Shown here: piece after piece, positions 1 to 18,821 of the stretch
Numbering within the stretch: the stretch's first letter is position 1
Layout of the letters: each line of letters begins with the position of its first letter
From: Isoptericola sp.
Lineage (GTDB): Bacteria > Actinomycetota > Actinomycetes > Actinomycetales > Cellulomonadaceae
NCBI GenBank assembly: GCA_031180595.1
Contig: JAPSLQ010000006.1
Coordinates: 1 to 45,497, forward strand
Length of the DNA stretch: 45,497 nt
Reading direction: 5' to 3'
Program-made: the position numbers and the translations under genes
The notes under the pieces: model-generated
Seen by the model: the letters and a program-made list of their open reading frames with translations, nothing else
The model's database searches: none
Told to the model about the DNA's origin: nothing

Positions 1-1463
1 GGCCGGACATCCAGCCCGACGCGTGGGAGGTGCTCGAGGTCGACCGCGACGACGACACGACCTGGCGCCTCAGCCTGGACCACGTCATGTCCGCGCTGCC
101 GTTCACGTCCCACCCGTTCACGTCGCATCCGTTCACGTCGCACCCGTTCACGTCGCACCCGTTCACGTCCCACCCGTTCACCTCGCACCCGTTCACGTCG
201 CACCCGTTCACGTCGCACCCGTTCACGTCGCACCCGTTCACGTCGCACCCGTTCACCTCGCACCCGATGCGGGGACTGGGGGAGTACGCCGTCCCCGGTT
301 CGGGCGGGCGGGCGCCCGTGCGCTGGCTGGGCGGTCGCCCCCGGCGAGAGACGCGCGACGACGGCGACCCGCGGCTCATGCCCGACGGGACACGGCGTCC
401 GGTCGTCGCCGTCGTGGACACGGGCGTCGGCACGCACGAGTGGTTCGGCACCTACTCCCTGGTCCCGGGCGAGAGCGACGGCGCCGGCGTGGTCCTCCGC
501 GACGCCGTCCTTCCGGACGGCACGCCGCTGGGCACGTACCCCGTGCCGGAGCACCCGGAGGACGACGCCGAGATTGGCGGCACCAGCACCGCACCGCTCA
601 CCGGCCCCCTCGACCCGGTCGCGGGCCACGGCACGTTCATCGCCGGCCTGGTCCACCAGGTGTGCCCCGACGCGCGCATCCTCCCCGTCCGCGCGGTCGG
701 CGGTTCCGGCATGGCGATCGAGTCCGAGGTCATCGAGTCGCTCCGCCGGCTCGAGTCGTACCAGAGGCTCGCGCTCGACGGCGACGGCGACCGCGACCCC
801 GTCGACGTCGTGGTGCTGTCCATGGGGTACTACCACGAGCAGCCCGAGGACATGGAGTGGGACCACCCGCTCGGCGAGGTGCTCGGCAAGCTCCGGGACT
901 CCGGTGTCGCCGTCGTGGTGGCCGCGGGCAACGACGGCGTGACGAGGCCCGAGTACCCGGCGGCGTTCGCGCCCGAGGTCGACCGGCGCGCGGACCCGCC
1001 GCGGATCACCCTCGCGAAGGACACGACGCCCGACCGGCCGCCCCTCCTGGCGGTCGGAGCGCTCAACCCGGACGGCACCACGGCACTCTTCAGCAACGAC
1101 GGTCCGTGGGTGACCTGCCTGCGTCCGGGCGCCGCCGTCGTCAGCACGGTCCCGCTCACCCTGGACGGCCCGATCACCCCGTCGGTGCGCATGAAGGAGA
1201 AGTACTCCGACGGCCACCGGTCCACGATCGACCCCGAGGGCTTCCAGGGCGGCTTCGCCACCTGGAGCGGCACGTCGTTCGCCGCCCCGGTGCTGGCCGG
1301 CGAGATCGCGAGCCGGCTCCTCGCCTCGAGGAGGCGCGCCGCCTCGACGTCGAGCGATAGTCTTCGCCCGACGAGCACCACGGCTCCGGCGGAGGTGCTC
1401 AGGCAGAGGGTGGACGACGTCTGGGCGGCGATCAGGGAGGCGACCGGCGGGCTGACGTTGTGA
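1..1463 (+). CDS. S8 (subtilisin-like) serine protease with N-terminal PFTSH repeats, 5' partial
   Basis: The reading frame is open to the left edge, so the true start lies outside the window; the first possible start inside it is GTG 30, and residue numbers here count from that codon. An acidic stretch is followed by eleven tandem PFTSH pentapeptides (residues 24-78) and then a subtilase domain. The full catalytic set is visible: Asp130 in VVDTG, His200 in GHGTF, Asn301 in AAGND (oxyanion hole) and Ser416 in GTSFAAP, so an active protease is expected. A signal peptide cannot be judged because the N terminus is missing. The gene ends 36 bp before, and in the same frame as, a TPR-CHAT protease, so the two are probably co-transcribed. 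The family call is firm; the substrate and role are unknown. A self-processing or partner-activating protease is an inference from the context. Confidence 0.9.
   Translation, partial: PDIQPDAWEVLEVDRDDDTTWRLSLDHVMSALPFTSHPFTSHPFTSHPFTSHPFTSHPFTSHPFTSHPFTSHPFTSHPFTSHPFTSHPMRGLGEYAVPGSGGRAPVRWLGGRPRRETRDDGDPRLMPDGTRRPVVAVVDTGVGTHEWFGTYSLVPGESDGAGVVLRDAVLPDGTPLGTYPVPEHPEDDAEIGGTSTAPLTGPLDPVAGHGTFIAGLVHQVCPDARILPVRAVGGSGMAIESEVIESLRRLESYQRLALDGDGDRDPVDVVVLSMGYYHEQPEDMEWDHPLGEVLGKLRDSGVAVVVAAGNDGVTRPEYPAAFAPEVDRRADPPRITLAKDTTPDRPPLLAVGALNPDGTTALFSNDGPWVTCLRPGAAVVSTVPLTLDGPITPSVRMKEKYSDGHRSTIDPEGFQGGFATWSGTSFAAPVLAGEIASRLLASRRRAASTSSDSLRPTSTTAPAEVLRQRVDDVWAAIREATGGLTL
99..263 (+). repeat. Eleven tandem 15-bp repeats encoding PFTSH
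   Basis: Eleven in-frame 15-bp units, consensus CCGTTCACGTCGCAC, each encode Pro-Phe-Thr-Ser-His; a final Pro codon follows at 264. Units differ only at third positions (TCG/TCC, CAC/CAT, ACG/ACC), so every difference is synonymous and the peptide is perfectly repeated. This fits repeat growth by slippage followed by selection on the peptide. The array lies just before the protease domain. It may be a linker, a binding array or a multi-site substrate; nothing in the sequence decides between these. Confidence 0.97.
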
Positions 1464-1499
1464 CGGACGGGCCACCCCAGGACGGTCTCGGGGTGGCGG

Positions 1500-4043
1500 A
1501 TGAGCATGGATCTGGCGTCAGTGATGATGCAGGTCGATGCGGCACGCTCGCACGCGCGCACCCACCGGCACTTCGGCCGGGCCGTCCGGCTGTACCGGGC
1601 GGCGCTGCGCAGCCTCGACCGGCTCGAGCGAGGGTCGGGGCCCTCGCCGGACGTCGCGCTGGTGCGCGCCCGGGCGCTCGTCGGGGTCGCGTCGTGCGAG
1701 ACGGAGCGCGGCGCGGACCGGTCGGTGACCCTCGCCCTGCTCGAGGAGGCCGAGGCGTGCGCCTCGCGCGCCGACGACCCGGCGATGGTGGCGACGGTGC
1801 GCGGCAACCGAGGGCTGCTCCTGCTCCGTACCGGCGAGCTCGACGCGGCGCGGCGGGAGTTCGACGCCGCGATCGACGGGATGGTGGACCCGCGTGAGAT
1901 GGTGCCGGTCCTGCTCAACCGGGGTTCGCTCAGCCTGGAGACGGGCGACCTCGACGCGGCGGTGCGCGACTTCGAACGGTGCCGCGACCTGGTGGCGGAC
2001 GACGCCGAGGTGATGTTCCGGCCGATGGCCGAGCACAACCTCGGGTACGCCCGGTACCTCGCCGGCGACCTTCCCGCGGCCCTCCGGTCGATGGACCGTG
2101 CGGCGGAGGTGGCGCCGCCGGAGCACGCGGGCGTGGGGCTGATGGACAAGGCGGTCGTCCTCTTCGAGGCGGGCCTGCTCACCGACGCGGAGGACGCGCT
2201 GCGGCGAGCCGTCGACCTGCTCGCGACCACGAGGGGTTCGCGCGACCTCCTGGACGCCCAGCTGGCCCAGGCTCGCTGCCTCGTGAGCCTGGGACGGCAC
2301 GAGGATGCGCTGCGGCTCGCGCGGCGCACCCGTGCGCGCGCGCGCCGGATCGCGCACCCGGTCCTGGAGCTCCGCGCGGGCCTGGTCGCGCTCGAGGCCC
2401 GCCACGGGACGCTCCAGGGGTCCGGCTCCCGCGACGCGTTCCGCCGGCTCGTGGCGGTCGCTGACGGGATCGAGGAGCGAGCCGCCGCCGTACCCGGTGC
2501 CGAGCGTCTCGCGGGTGAGGCCGCGCTCGTCGCGGCGGAGGCGCTGGCGCGGGCGCGCCGGTGGGACGCGGCGGGCGAGCGCCTGCGCCGGCTTCCCCCG
2601 TCCGCGGACGTGTCGCTCGGGACGCGGGTCCGCGTCGAGGTGGTGCGCGCGCTGTGCGCCTTCGGCAGGGGCGACCGCCGGGCGGGCGTCGCCGCCGTGC
2701 GGAGAGGGCAGCGCCTGCTGGCCTCGCAGCGTCTCCGTCTCGGGGCCGTGGAGGCCGTCACGGCGGCGGCCGCGCACGGCATCAGGCTCCAGGCGGTGGA
2801 CGTGGAGGCCGCGTTGGGCACCGGGAGCGCCGACGCCCTCTTCGACGCGCTCGAGCGGGGCCGCGCGACGTTCGCCGGCTCCGGCCGCGTCCGTCCTCCG
2901 GACGACCCGCAGACGGCCGAGCTGGTGGTGGCCGCCCGCAGGCTCGCGGAGCGGTCCCGCCTGGTCGGTGCCGACGACGCCGTCGAGCAGGCGCGCCTCC
3001 AGCGCGAGGCCCGGCGCCTGCAGAACCGCGCCCGCGAGCGGGCGTGGTACGCCGGCGGTGACGCGCAGGTGCCCCGGCCCACGACCGCACGCCGGCTCCG
3101 CGCCGAGCTCCGCGAGTTCGGCTCCGACCGCGTGGTCCTCAACCTCGCGAGCTTCCGCGGCCGTCTCATGGCGGTGCGCGTCGACAGGAGCGGCTCGCGG
3201 CTCTTCGAGCTGGCAGCCGTCGACGAGGTGCTGGAGCACGCCCGCCGCGTCCGGGCGGACCAGCAGGTGCTCTCCAACCCGCTCCTGCCCGCGCCGCTGC
3301 ACGAGGCGGCGCTCCGGTCGCTGACGCGCGAGCTCGACTGGCTCGATCGCACCCTCCTGCTCGAGACCGGCGTCGAGGGGCCCGCCTACGTCGCCGCGAG
3401 GGACCGCCTCGTCTCCCTCCCGTGGACCTCGCTCCCGTCACGCCGCCGCACGTCGACGGTGGTGAACTCGTGGGTCGCACGGGCTGCGGCCGACTGGCGC
3501 CCGGGACCCGGGCTCGTGGTCGCGGGCCCCGACCTGCGCCAGGCCGAGGCGGAGGTCGCCGCCGTGGCCGACGTCTGGGGAGGCGGCGGCCGGGTGCTCA
3601 CGGGCGGCGACGCGACCTGCGCCGCCGTGGCGTCCGCCCTCGAGGGCGTCCCGGTCGCGCACCTCGCCGCCCACGGGTCGCACGAGCCGGACAACCCCGT
3701 GTTCTCGAGCGTGCGGCTCGCCGACGGACCCTTGTACGCCCACGAGCTCGACGGCCTCGACCTCACCCGCTCGGTCGTGGTCCTGTCCGCGTGCGACGTC
3801 GGGGCGGTGAGCGTGCGGCACGGCGGGGAGCCGCTGGGCTTGACCAGCGTCCTGCTGCGCATGGGTGCGCGAGCGGTCGTGGCGAGCGTCGCGCCGCTGC
3901 GCGACGACGTCGCGGTCCGGGTCATGCCCGCGCTCCACGGCGCCCTGCGCGACGGGGTCCCGCCCGGCGAGGCGCTGGCGCGCGCGGTGGCGTCGGAGCC
4001 CGAGCCCGTACCGCTCGTCTGCTTCGGGCCGCTCGTGCTGTGA
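1500..4043 (+). CDS. TPR-CHAT domain protein (caspase-like cysteine protease)
   Basis: An 847-residue protein. The N-terminal half is helical with TPR-like units, clearest near residues 103-134, 140-171 and 180-211 (Leu-Gly-Asp-Leu/Ala-Ala patterns). The C-terminal ~250 residues form a CHAT domain with the expected His-Cys dyad: His725 in HLAAHGSHE and Cys765 in VVLSACDVG. CHAT is a clan CD (caspase/separase-like) peptidase fold, and TPR-CHAT proteins are known as proteolytic effectors or signalling proteases in bacteria. ATG 1500 is the first start after the upstream stop in this frame; ATG 1506 is an alternative. No convincing ribosome-binding site precedes it, which fits coupling to the S8 protease gene 36 bp upstream. 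No transmembrane segment is seen. The domain call is firm; the pathway is unknown. Confidence 0.88.
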   Translation: MSMDLASVMMQVDAARSHARTHRHFGRAVRLYRAALRSLDRLERGSGPSPDVALVRARALVGVASCETERGADRSVTLALLEEAEACASRADDPAMVATVRGNRGLLLLRTGELDAARREFDAAIDGMVDPREMVPVLLNRGSLSLETGDLDAAVRDFERCRDLVADDAEVMFRPMAEHNLGYARYLAGDLPAALRSMDRAAEVAPPEHAGVGLMDKAVVLFEAGLLTDAEDALRRAVDLLATTRGSRDLLDAQLAQARCLVSLGRHEDALRLARRTRARARRIAHPVLELRAGLVALEARHGTLQGSGSRDAFRRLVAVADGIEERAAAVPGAERLAGEAALVAAEALARARRWDAAGERLRRLPPSADVSLGTRVRVEVVRALCAFGRGDRRAGVAAVRRGQRLLASQRLRLGAVEAVTAAAAHGIRLQAVDVEAALGTGSADALFDALERGRATFAGSGRVRPPDDPQTAELVVAARRLAERSRLVGADDAVEQARLQREARRLQNRARERAWYAGGDAQVPRPTTARRLRAELREFGSDRVVLNLASFRGRLMAVRVDRSGSRLFELAAVDEVLEHARRVRADQQVLSNPLLPAPLHEAALRSLTRELDWLDRTLLLETGVEGPAYVAARDRLVSLPWTSLPSRRRTSTVVNSWVARAAADWRPGPGLVVAGPDLRQAEAEVAAVADVWGGGGRVLTGGDATCAAVASALEGVPVAHLAAHGSHEPDNPVFSSVRLADGPLYAHELDGLDLTRSVVVLSACDVGAVSVRHGGEPLGLTSVLLRMGARAVVASVAPLRDDVAVRVMPALHGALRDGVPPGEALARAVASEPEPVPLVCFGPLVL

Positions 4044-4080
4044 GGCGTCCGGGCCCGGGACACGCTCGTCCGTGGGGGCG

Positions 4081-4110
4081 TTATGACCACCCGGCGACGT
4101 CGTGTATTGT
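4081..4110 (+). promoter_or_regulatory. Candidate promoter of the rplJL unit
   Basis: A TATTGT -10 box (4105-4110) lies 18 bp after a weak TTATGA -35 (4081-4086). It sits just after the CHAT gene and would give a leader of about 200 nt before rplJ. The -10 is good and the -35 poor. Confidence 0.4.
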
Positions 4111-4117
4111 TCTCGGG

Positions 4118-4319
4118 TAACCCAAGACCGCCGGTCGTCCGACGCTGCCCAGGATCCGTCCCGGGAAGCCGAAGACCGAAGTCCCGCCGAACGCGGGGGC
4201 CTGCGCAGGTGACACGACGACGTCCCGCAGCATCGCTGCGAGCCCGAGCCCCGTGCGCCTGCGCCGGGGCTCTTCTCGTTCCCGGGGCAGCCGGTGGCAC
4301 CACCACCGGAAGGATTGCC
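4118..4319 (+). promoter_or_regulatory. rplJ leader with hairpin, probable L10 autoregulatory leader
   Basis: About 200 nt of non-coding sequence precede rplJ. The clearest structure is an 8-bp perfect hairpin: GAGCCCCG at 4246-4253, an 11-nt loop, CGGGGCTC at 4265-4272, then TTCTCGTT. L10-L12 leaders in other bacteria fold into a structure bound by the L10 complex, which represses the operon. Position and folding agree with that, but the L10-binding kink-turn was not modelled. The hairpin might instead attenuate transcription. Confidence 0.55.
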
Positions 4320-4850
4320 ATGGCGAGGCCGGACAAGGCAGCCGCCGTCGCGGAGATCGCGGACAAGTTCCGCGGTTCGAGCGCGGCCGTGCTGACCGAG
4401 TACCGCGGGCTCACCGTCGCGCAGCTCAAGGAGCTGCGGCGGTCGCTCAGCGGCAACGCAACCTACGCCGTGGTGAAGAACACGCTGACCAACATCGCGG
4501 CCAAGGAGGCCGGCATCGACTCGCTCGACGCCGACCTGAAGGGCCCGTCCGCGATCGCGTTCGTGACCGGCGACCCGGTCGAGGCCGCCAAGGGTCTGCG
4601 TGACTTCGCCAAGGCGAACCCTGCACTGGTCATCAAGGGCGGTGTCCTCGACGGGAACCCGCTGACCGCTGCAGAGGTCACCAAGCTCGCGGACCTCGAG
4701 TCGCGCGAGGTCCTGCTGGCCAAGGCGGCCGGTGCGATGAAGGCCAAGCTCTACCAGGCTGCCTACGTCTTCACCGCGAAGCCCGCCGAGGCCGCCCGCG
4801 TCATCGATGCCCTGCGTCAGAAGCAGGAATCGGAGGCTGCTGCCGCCTGA
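4320..4850 (+). CDS. rplJ: 50S ribosomal protein L10
   Basis: The protein is 176 residues, a normal L10 length. The N terminus ([13 protein letters not shown]) and the [12 protein letters not shown] segment are typical of the rRNA-binding domain, and the Ala-rich C-terminal helix is the one that carries L7/L12 dimers. ATG 4320 is chosen over upstream in-frame codons because family homology starts here and GGAAGG lies 6 bp upstream. L10 anchors the ribosomal stalk at the GTPase centre. Its gene is followed 84 bp later by rplL, its binding partner. The usual rplK-rplA pair is not immediately upstream; a protease pair sits there instead. Confidence 0.97.
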   Translation: MARPDKAAAVAEIADKFRGSSAAVLTEYRGLTVAQLKELRRSLSGNATYAVVKNTLTNIAAKEAGIDSLDADLKGPSAIAFVTGDPVEAAKGLRDFAKANPALVIKGGVLDGNPLTAAEVTKLADLESREVLLAKAAGAMKAKLYQAAYVFTAKPAEAARVIDALRQKQESEAAAA

Positions 4851-4934
4851 GTGCGGTAGCGCCGAGCACAACAACCCCCTGCTTCTGCCGGGCCGCCCAG
4901 GCCCCAGGACGCACCAACCGAAAGGAACGCCATC

Positions 4935-5327
4935 ATGGCGAAGCTCAGCACCGAGGAGCTCCTCGACGCGTTCAAGGAGCTCACCCTCATCGAGCTCAAC
5001 GAGTTCGTGAAGGCCTTCGAGGAGACCTTCGAGGTCACCGCCGCCGCCCCCGTCGCCGCTGCTGCCGCCCCGGCCGCCGGTGGCACCGGCGAGGCCGCCG
5101 CCGCCGAGGAGGAGAAGGACGAGTTCGACGTCATCCTCGAGGCCGCCGGCGACAAGAAGATCCAGGTCATCAAGGAGGTGCGCGCGCTCACGTCCCTCGG
5201 CCTGAAGGAGGCCAAGGACCTCGTGGACGGCGCCCCGAAGCCCGTCCTGGAGGGCGCGAACAAGGAGACCGCCGAGAAGGCCAAGGCTGCCCTGGAGGGC
5301 GCCGGCGCGACCGTCACCCTCAAGTGA
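4935..5327 (+). CDS. rplL: 50S ribosomal protein L7/L12
   Basis: The protein is 130 residues. An N-terminal dimerisation domain ([20 protein letters not shown]) is followed by an Ala-rich hinge (about residues 35-60) and the globular C-terminal domain, with the [20 protein letters not shown] factor-binding segment intact. This stalk protein recruits EF-Tu, EF-G, IF2 and release factors; several dimers bind L10. GAAAGGAA just upstream supports ATG 4935. A strong hairpin follows the stop, so high rplL expression can be separated from rpoB, as is known for this operon in other bacteria. Confidence 0.98.
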   Translation: MAKLSTEELLDAFKELTLIELNEFVKAFEETFEVTAAAPVAAAAAPAAGGTGEAAAAEEEKDEFDVILEAAGDKKIQVIKEVRALTSLGLKEAKDLVDGAPKPVLEGANKETAEKAKAALEGAGATVTLK

Positions 5328-5375
5328 CGTCCGTCCTCGGACTCCTCGCCGCCTGACGGCGGCATCTTCCGGCGC

Positions 5376-5407
5376 AGAGGCCCGCACCCCTCGGGGTGCG
5401 GGCCTCT
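5376..5407 (+). terminator. Hairpin terminator or attenuator after rplL
   Basis: A GC-rich hairpin of about 14 bp: AGAGGCCCGCACCC pairs with GGGTGCGGGCCTCT around a CTCG loop. There is no U-tract, as is common in actinobacteria. It lies between rplL and rpoB, where partial termination sets the stalk protein to polymerase ratio in other bacteria. Confidence 0.75.
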
Positions 5408-5579
5408 CGTCGTGCCGACGGCGGTAGCCTCCCGCTGCTGTGACCCACCTCCTGGTGCGACCCGGGGGAGGCGAGGTACCGTCGTCGGACAACCGTTTCT
5501 TGGGCGGCATATGGCGGCCACCGAGACAACGTCCTCACGACCCAGAGACGAGGGCGTCCACCGGCGTGCCCGCGCGAGG

Positions 5580-5608
5580 TGGACAAGCTCGAATTTTCTG
5601 GCTACGCT
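5580..5608 (+). promoter_or_regulatory. Promoter of rpoBC
   Basis: TGGACA (5580-5585) and TACGCT (5603-5608) are separated by 17 bp, a near-consensus vegetative promoter. It lies after the rplL hairpin and about 165 bp before the rpoB start, giving rpoBC its own transcription start. No gene was recognised in the rest of 5328-5773. Confidence 0.72.
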
Positions 5609-5773
5609 AGCGCTTTGCGCTCGCCTGTGCCCCGACGCCCCTCCGCCGACGACGTCCCGCCCATCGTGGTCATCACTTTCGTGACCCCGCGGACGGCCGA
5701 CGACGTCGCGGTCCGGCGCCTGCAGCCTCGCTGAGCGTACAGCGTGCCATCGAACTGCAGGGAAGGACCCCTC

Positions 5774-9286
<3,513 letters not shown>

Positions 9287-9341
9287 TCCAGCCCCGGCTG
9301 AACTAGCGGACATCCAAAGAGCTTTGAGGAAGTAGGACATC

Positions 9342-13223
<3,882 letters not shown>

Positions 13224-13241
13224 CGGTCCGACCGCGACGCC

Positions 13242-13278
13242 CCGGGGCGCCCTCGTCACCACGACGGGGGCGCCCCGG
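13242..13278 (+). terminator. Terminator after rpoC
   Basis: A 16-bp stem (13242-13257 with 13263-13278) carries one G-U pair and a 5-nt ACCAC loop. It begins 18 nt after the rpoC stop and lacks a U-tract. This is one of the strongest hairpins in the window and separates rpoBC from the str operon. Confidence 0.8.
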
Positions 13279-13343
13279 CGCGTCCGGGGGAGGAGCGCTG
13301 ACCAGGCAGGCCGTCGGGTCGGCGAGGTCACACGGTCCACGCT

Positions 13344-13372
13344 TTGACCCGCCTTGCGCGGCCGGGTAATCT
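13344..13372 (+). promoter_or_regulatory. Promoter of the str operon
   Basis: TTGACC (13344-13349) and TAATCT (13367-13372) with a 17-bp spacer form a near-consensus sigma-70-type promoter. It would give a leader of about 270 nt before rpsL. Confidence 0.8.
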
Positions 13373-13603
13373 AGGAAGCCGTGCCCGTGCCGTCGTGCCC
13401 GCGGTCCTCGGTGCGATCCTCCGGGATCCACCGGTCCGCCGCGCCGACCCGGTGCGCGGGCATCCCGCGACCAGCACCCCGACGCTCGCCTCGAGCGCAG
13501 GGATGCGGTCCGGGCCATCGAGCCGGTGGTAAGTGGCGTTGCGGTCCGTGAGGGCCGCGGGTGCCGCATGCGATCGGCACGCACAAGCCAGACAGACCAC
13601 CGT

Positions 13604-13623
13604 CGAGGGCCCATCGGCCCTCG
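13604..13623 (+). promoter_or_regulatory. Hairpin in the rpsL leader
   Basis: A perfect 8-bp stem, CGAGGGCC/GGCCCTCG, with a CATC loop lies 26 nt before the rpsL start and 17 nt before its GGAG site. A second short stem, GTGCCG/CGGCAC (13561-13580), lies upstream. It could modulate translation of the str operon; no known element was recognised. Confidence 0.4.
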
Positions 13624-13649
13624 TGAGCTCGAGAGACGACGGAGACGTA

Positions 13650-14024
13650 GTGCCTACGATCCAGCAGCTCGTCCGCAAGGGCCGGACCTCGAAGGCCGGG
13701 AAGTCGAAGACCCCGGCCCTCAAGGGTTCCCCGCAGCGGCGCGGCGTGTGCACCCGTGTGTACACCACCACCCCCAAGAAGCCGAACTCGGCGCTCCGCA
13801 AGGTCGCGCGTGTGAAGCTCTCCTCCGGTACCGAGGTCACCGCGTACATCCCCGGCGTCGGCCACAACCTCCAGGAGCACTCGATCGTGCTCGTGCGCGG
13901 CGGTCGTGTGAAGGACCTCCCCGGCGTCCGCTACAAGATCGTCCGCGGCGCGCTCGACACCCAGGGTGTCAAGGGCCGCAAGCAGGCGCGGAGCCGCTAC
14001 GGCGCGAAGAAGGAGAAGGCCTGA
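13650..14024 (+). CDS. rpsL: 30S ribosomal protein S12
   Basis: The protein is 124 residues from GTG 13650, with GGAG 5 bp upstream. S12 sits at the decoding centre and controls accuracy. The two lysines whose mutation gives streptomycin resistance are wild type: Lys43 in [12 protein letters not shown] and Lys88 in GGRVKDLPG, so this allele looks streptomycin-sensitive. The upstream GTG/ATG codons in frame lack family similarity. The stop overlaps the rpsG start by one base (TGATG), which suggests coupled translation. Confidence 0.98.
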   Translation: MPTIQQLVRKGRTSKAGKSKTPALKGSPQRRGVCTRVYTTTPKKPNSALRKVARVKLSSGTEVTAYIPGVGHNLQEHSIVLVRGGRVKDLPGVRYKIVRGALDTQGVKGRKQARSRYGAKKEKA

Positions 14025-14494
14025 TGCCTCGTAAGGGTCCGGCCCCCAAGCGGCCGCTCATCGTCGACCCCGTCTACGGGTCGCCCGTCGTGACGCAGCT
14101 CATCAACAAGGTGCTGCTCGACGGCAAGAAGTCCACCGCCGAGTCGATCGTCTACGGCGCCCTCGAGGGCGTCCGTGCCAAGACCGACCAGGACCCGGTC
14201 GTCGTCCTCAAGCGCGCGCTCGAGAACGTCCGCCCGGCGCTCGAGGTCCGTTCCCGCCGCGTCGGTGGCGCGACCTACCAGGTGCCGGTCGAGGTGCGCC
14301 CCGCGCGCTCGACGACGCTCGCCCTCCGGTGGCTCACGGACTTCTCGCGCGCCCGTCGCGAGAAGACGATGACCGAGCGCCTCATGAACGAGATCCTCGA
14401 CGCCTCGAACGGCCTGGGTGCCGCGGTCAAGCGCCGCGAGGACATGCACAAGATGGCCGAGTCGAACAAGGCCTTCGCGCACTACCGCTGGTGA
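14024..14494 (+). CDS. rpsG: 30S ribosomal protein S7
   Basis: The protein is 156 residues, the usual length. It begins [20 protein letters not shown] and carries the conserved [14 protein letters not shown] segment and the helical C-terminal half ending in FAHYRW. S7 nucleates assembly of the 30S head and contacts mRNA and tRNA at the E site. Its ATG overlaps the rpsL stop. In other bacteria S7 represses the str operon. A strong hairpin separates it from fusA. Confidence 0.98.
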   Translation: MPRKGPAPKRPLIVDPVYGSPVVTQLINKVLLDGKKSTAESIVYGALEGVRAKTDQDPVVVLKRALENVRPALEVRSRRVGGATYQVPVEVRPARSTTLALRWLTDFSRARREKTMTERLMNEILDASNGLGAAVKRREDMHKMAESNKAFAHYRW

Positions 14495-14500
14495 TGCGCT

Positions 14501-14533
14501 CGGACGGCCCCGGGTACCCCCCGGGGCCGTCCG
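14501..14533 (+). terminator. Hairpin between rpsG and fusA
   Basis: A perfect 14-bp stem (CGGACGGCCCCGGG with CCCGGGGCCGTCCG) around a TACCC loop, with no U-tract. It would reduce read-through from rpsLG into fusA or stabilise the rpsLG mRNA end. The GGACGGCCCCG stem recurs in the terminator after rpsI. Confidence 0.65.
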
Positions 14534-14609
14534 CGGATCCGGCGCCGGCCGGGGGCCGGTCCTCCGGCACCGGTTCCTGACGACCCACTGACCCGAGGGG
14601 TAAGACACC

Positions 14610-16712
<2,103 letters not shown>

Positions 16713-16839
16713 GCCCCCACAGGTCGACGACCAGCACAACCATCAACCTGTAGGAAGCCCGCAACGCCCCGAGGGTTAGGCTTGATCGGCCGACACTCGC
16801 TACGTTCGGAACATCTACCCAAGTCCCAGGAGGACCCCA

Positions 16840-18036
<1,197 letters not shown>

Positions 18037-18086
18037 TCTGCTGATCACGGAGTGATCCTGGGGAGCTGAGCTCCACCAGAACGCCA

Positions 18087-18121
18087 CCGAGGCCCGGGCC
18101 CCGCGGGGGTCCGGGCCTCGG
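18087..18121 (+). terminator. Terminator after tuf
   Basis: A 16-bp stem (18087-18102 with 18106-18121) with one G-U pair and a 3-nt GCG loop begins 51 nt after the tuf stop. There is no U-tract. It ends the str operon. Confidence 0.8.
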
Positions 18122-18148
18122 TGCGTCGGGCGTCACAGGCACGCGGGC

Positions 18149-18178
18149 TTGGACTCTCGCGGTGCCGTGTGGCAAGAT
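18149..18178 (+). promoter_or_regulatory. Candidate promoter of the S10 operon
   Basis: TTGGAC (18149-18154) and CAAGAT (18173-18178) are separated by 18 bp. The -10 is only a fair match. It would give a leader of about 315 nt before rpsJ, holding small stems such as CCTCCC/GGGAGG at 18283-18299. No gene was recognised in 18037-18501. Long leaders before rpsJ are regulated by L4 in some bacteria, but no such structure was identified here. Confidence 0.45.
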
Positions 18179-18501
18179 GGTCAGGTTGCCTGTCACGGGC
18201 GCGTTCTTTCTCGTGTCGAACAGTGTGTAGCACCGCAGCGCGTGCGCCGGTCCTCTAGGGCCGCCGTACGACCTGGAGCGGTCCTCCCCTCGAGGGAGGC
18301 GCGGGGCTTGCTGTCGACACGCACGAGCGCCCCGCGGGACACACGTCTCGACAGGCTGGACAAACGTCGTGGTCCGCATTGCGGCCCACAATCAACGGCC
18401 CCTCACCGGGTAGGTGTGCGCCCGGGTATGTCGCTCATCGCGACACGCCCGAGCGCGGGGGTCGGACAGTAGCGGTTCGAGAGAGAGAGTCAGACGACGC
18501 C

Positions 18502-18810
18502 ATGGCGGGACAGAAGATCCGCATCCGGCTCAAGTCCTACGACCACGAGGTGATCGACAGCTCGGCGCGCAAGATCGTCGACACGGTCACCCGCGCTGGT
18601 GCGACGGTCGTGGGTCCGGTGCCGCTGCCGACGGAGAAGAACGTCTTCACCGTCATCCGGTCGCCTCACAAGTACAAGGACAGCCGCGAGCACTTCGAGA
18701 TGCGTACGCACAAGCGGCTCATCGACATCATCGACCCCACGCCGAAGGCCGTCGACTCGCTGATGCGCATCGACCTGCCGGCCGACGTGAACATCGAGAT
18801 CAAGCTCTGA
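18502..18810 (+). CDS. rpsJ: 30S ribosomal protein S10
   Basis: The protein is 102 residues, the standard length, starting [19 protein letters not shown] and containing [21 protein letters not shown]10 is part of the 30S head and, as NusE, partners NusB in antitermination complexes. It is the first gene of the S10 operon. Only a loose purine stretch (GAGAGAGAG) lies upstream, about 12 bp from the ATG, so initiation may depend on leader structure. rplC follows after 11 bp. Confidence 0.98.
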   Translation: MAGQKIRIRLKSYDHEVIDSSARKIVDTVTRAGATVVGPVPLPTEKNVFTVIRSPHKYKDSREHFEMRTHKRLIDIIDPTPKAVDSLMRIDLPADVNIEIKL

Positions 18811-18821
18811 GGCTGGAGATC

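Noticed and set aside
99-263. 15-bp repeats as a CRISPR array
   Set aside because: Units are contiguous without spacers, are in frame within a protease gene and differ only synonymously.
16776-16806. tuf-specific promoter
   Set aside because: TACGTT could be a -10 box, but TTGATC is only 13 bp upstream and no other -35 fits, so it was not listed as a feature.
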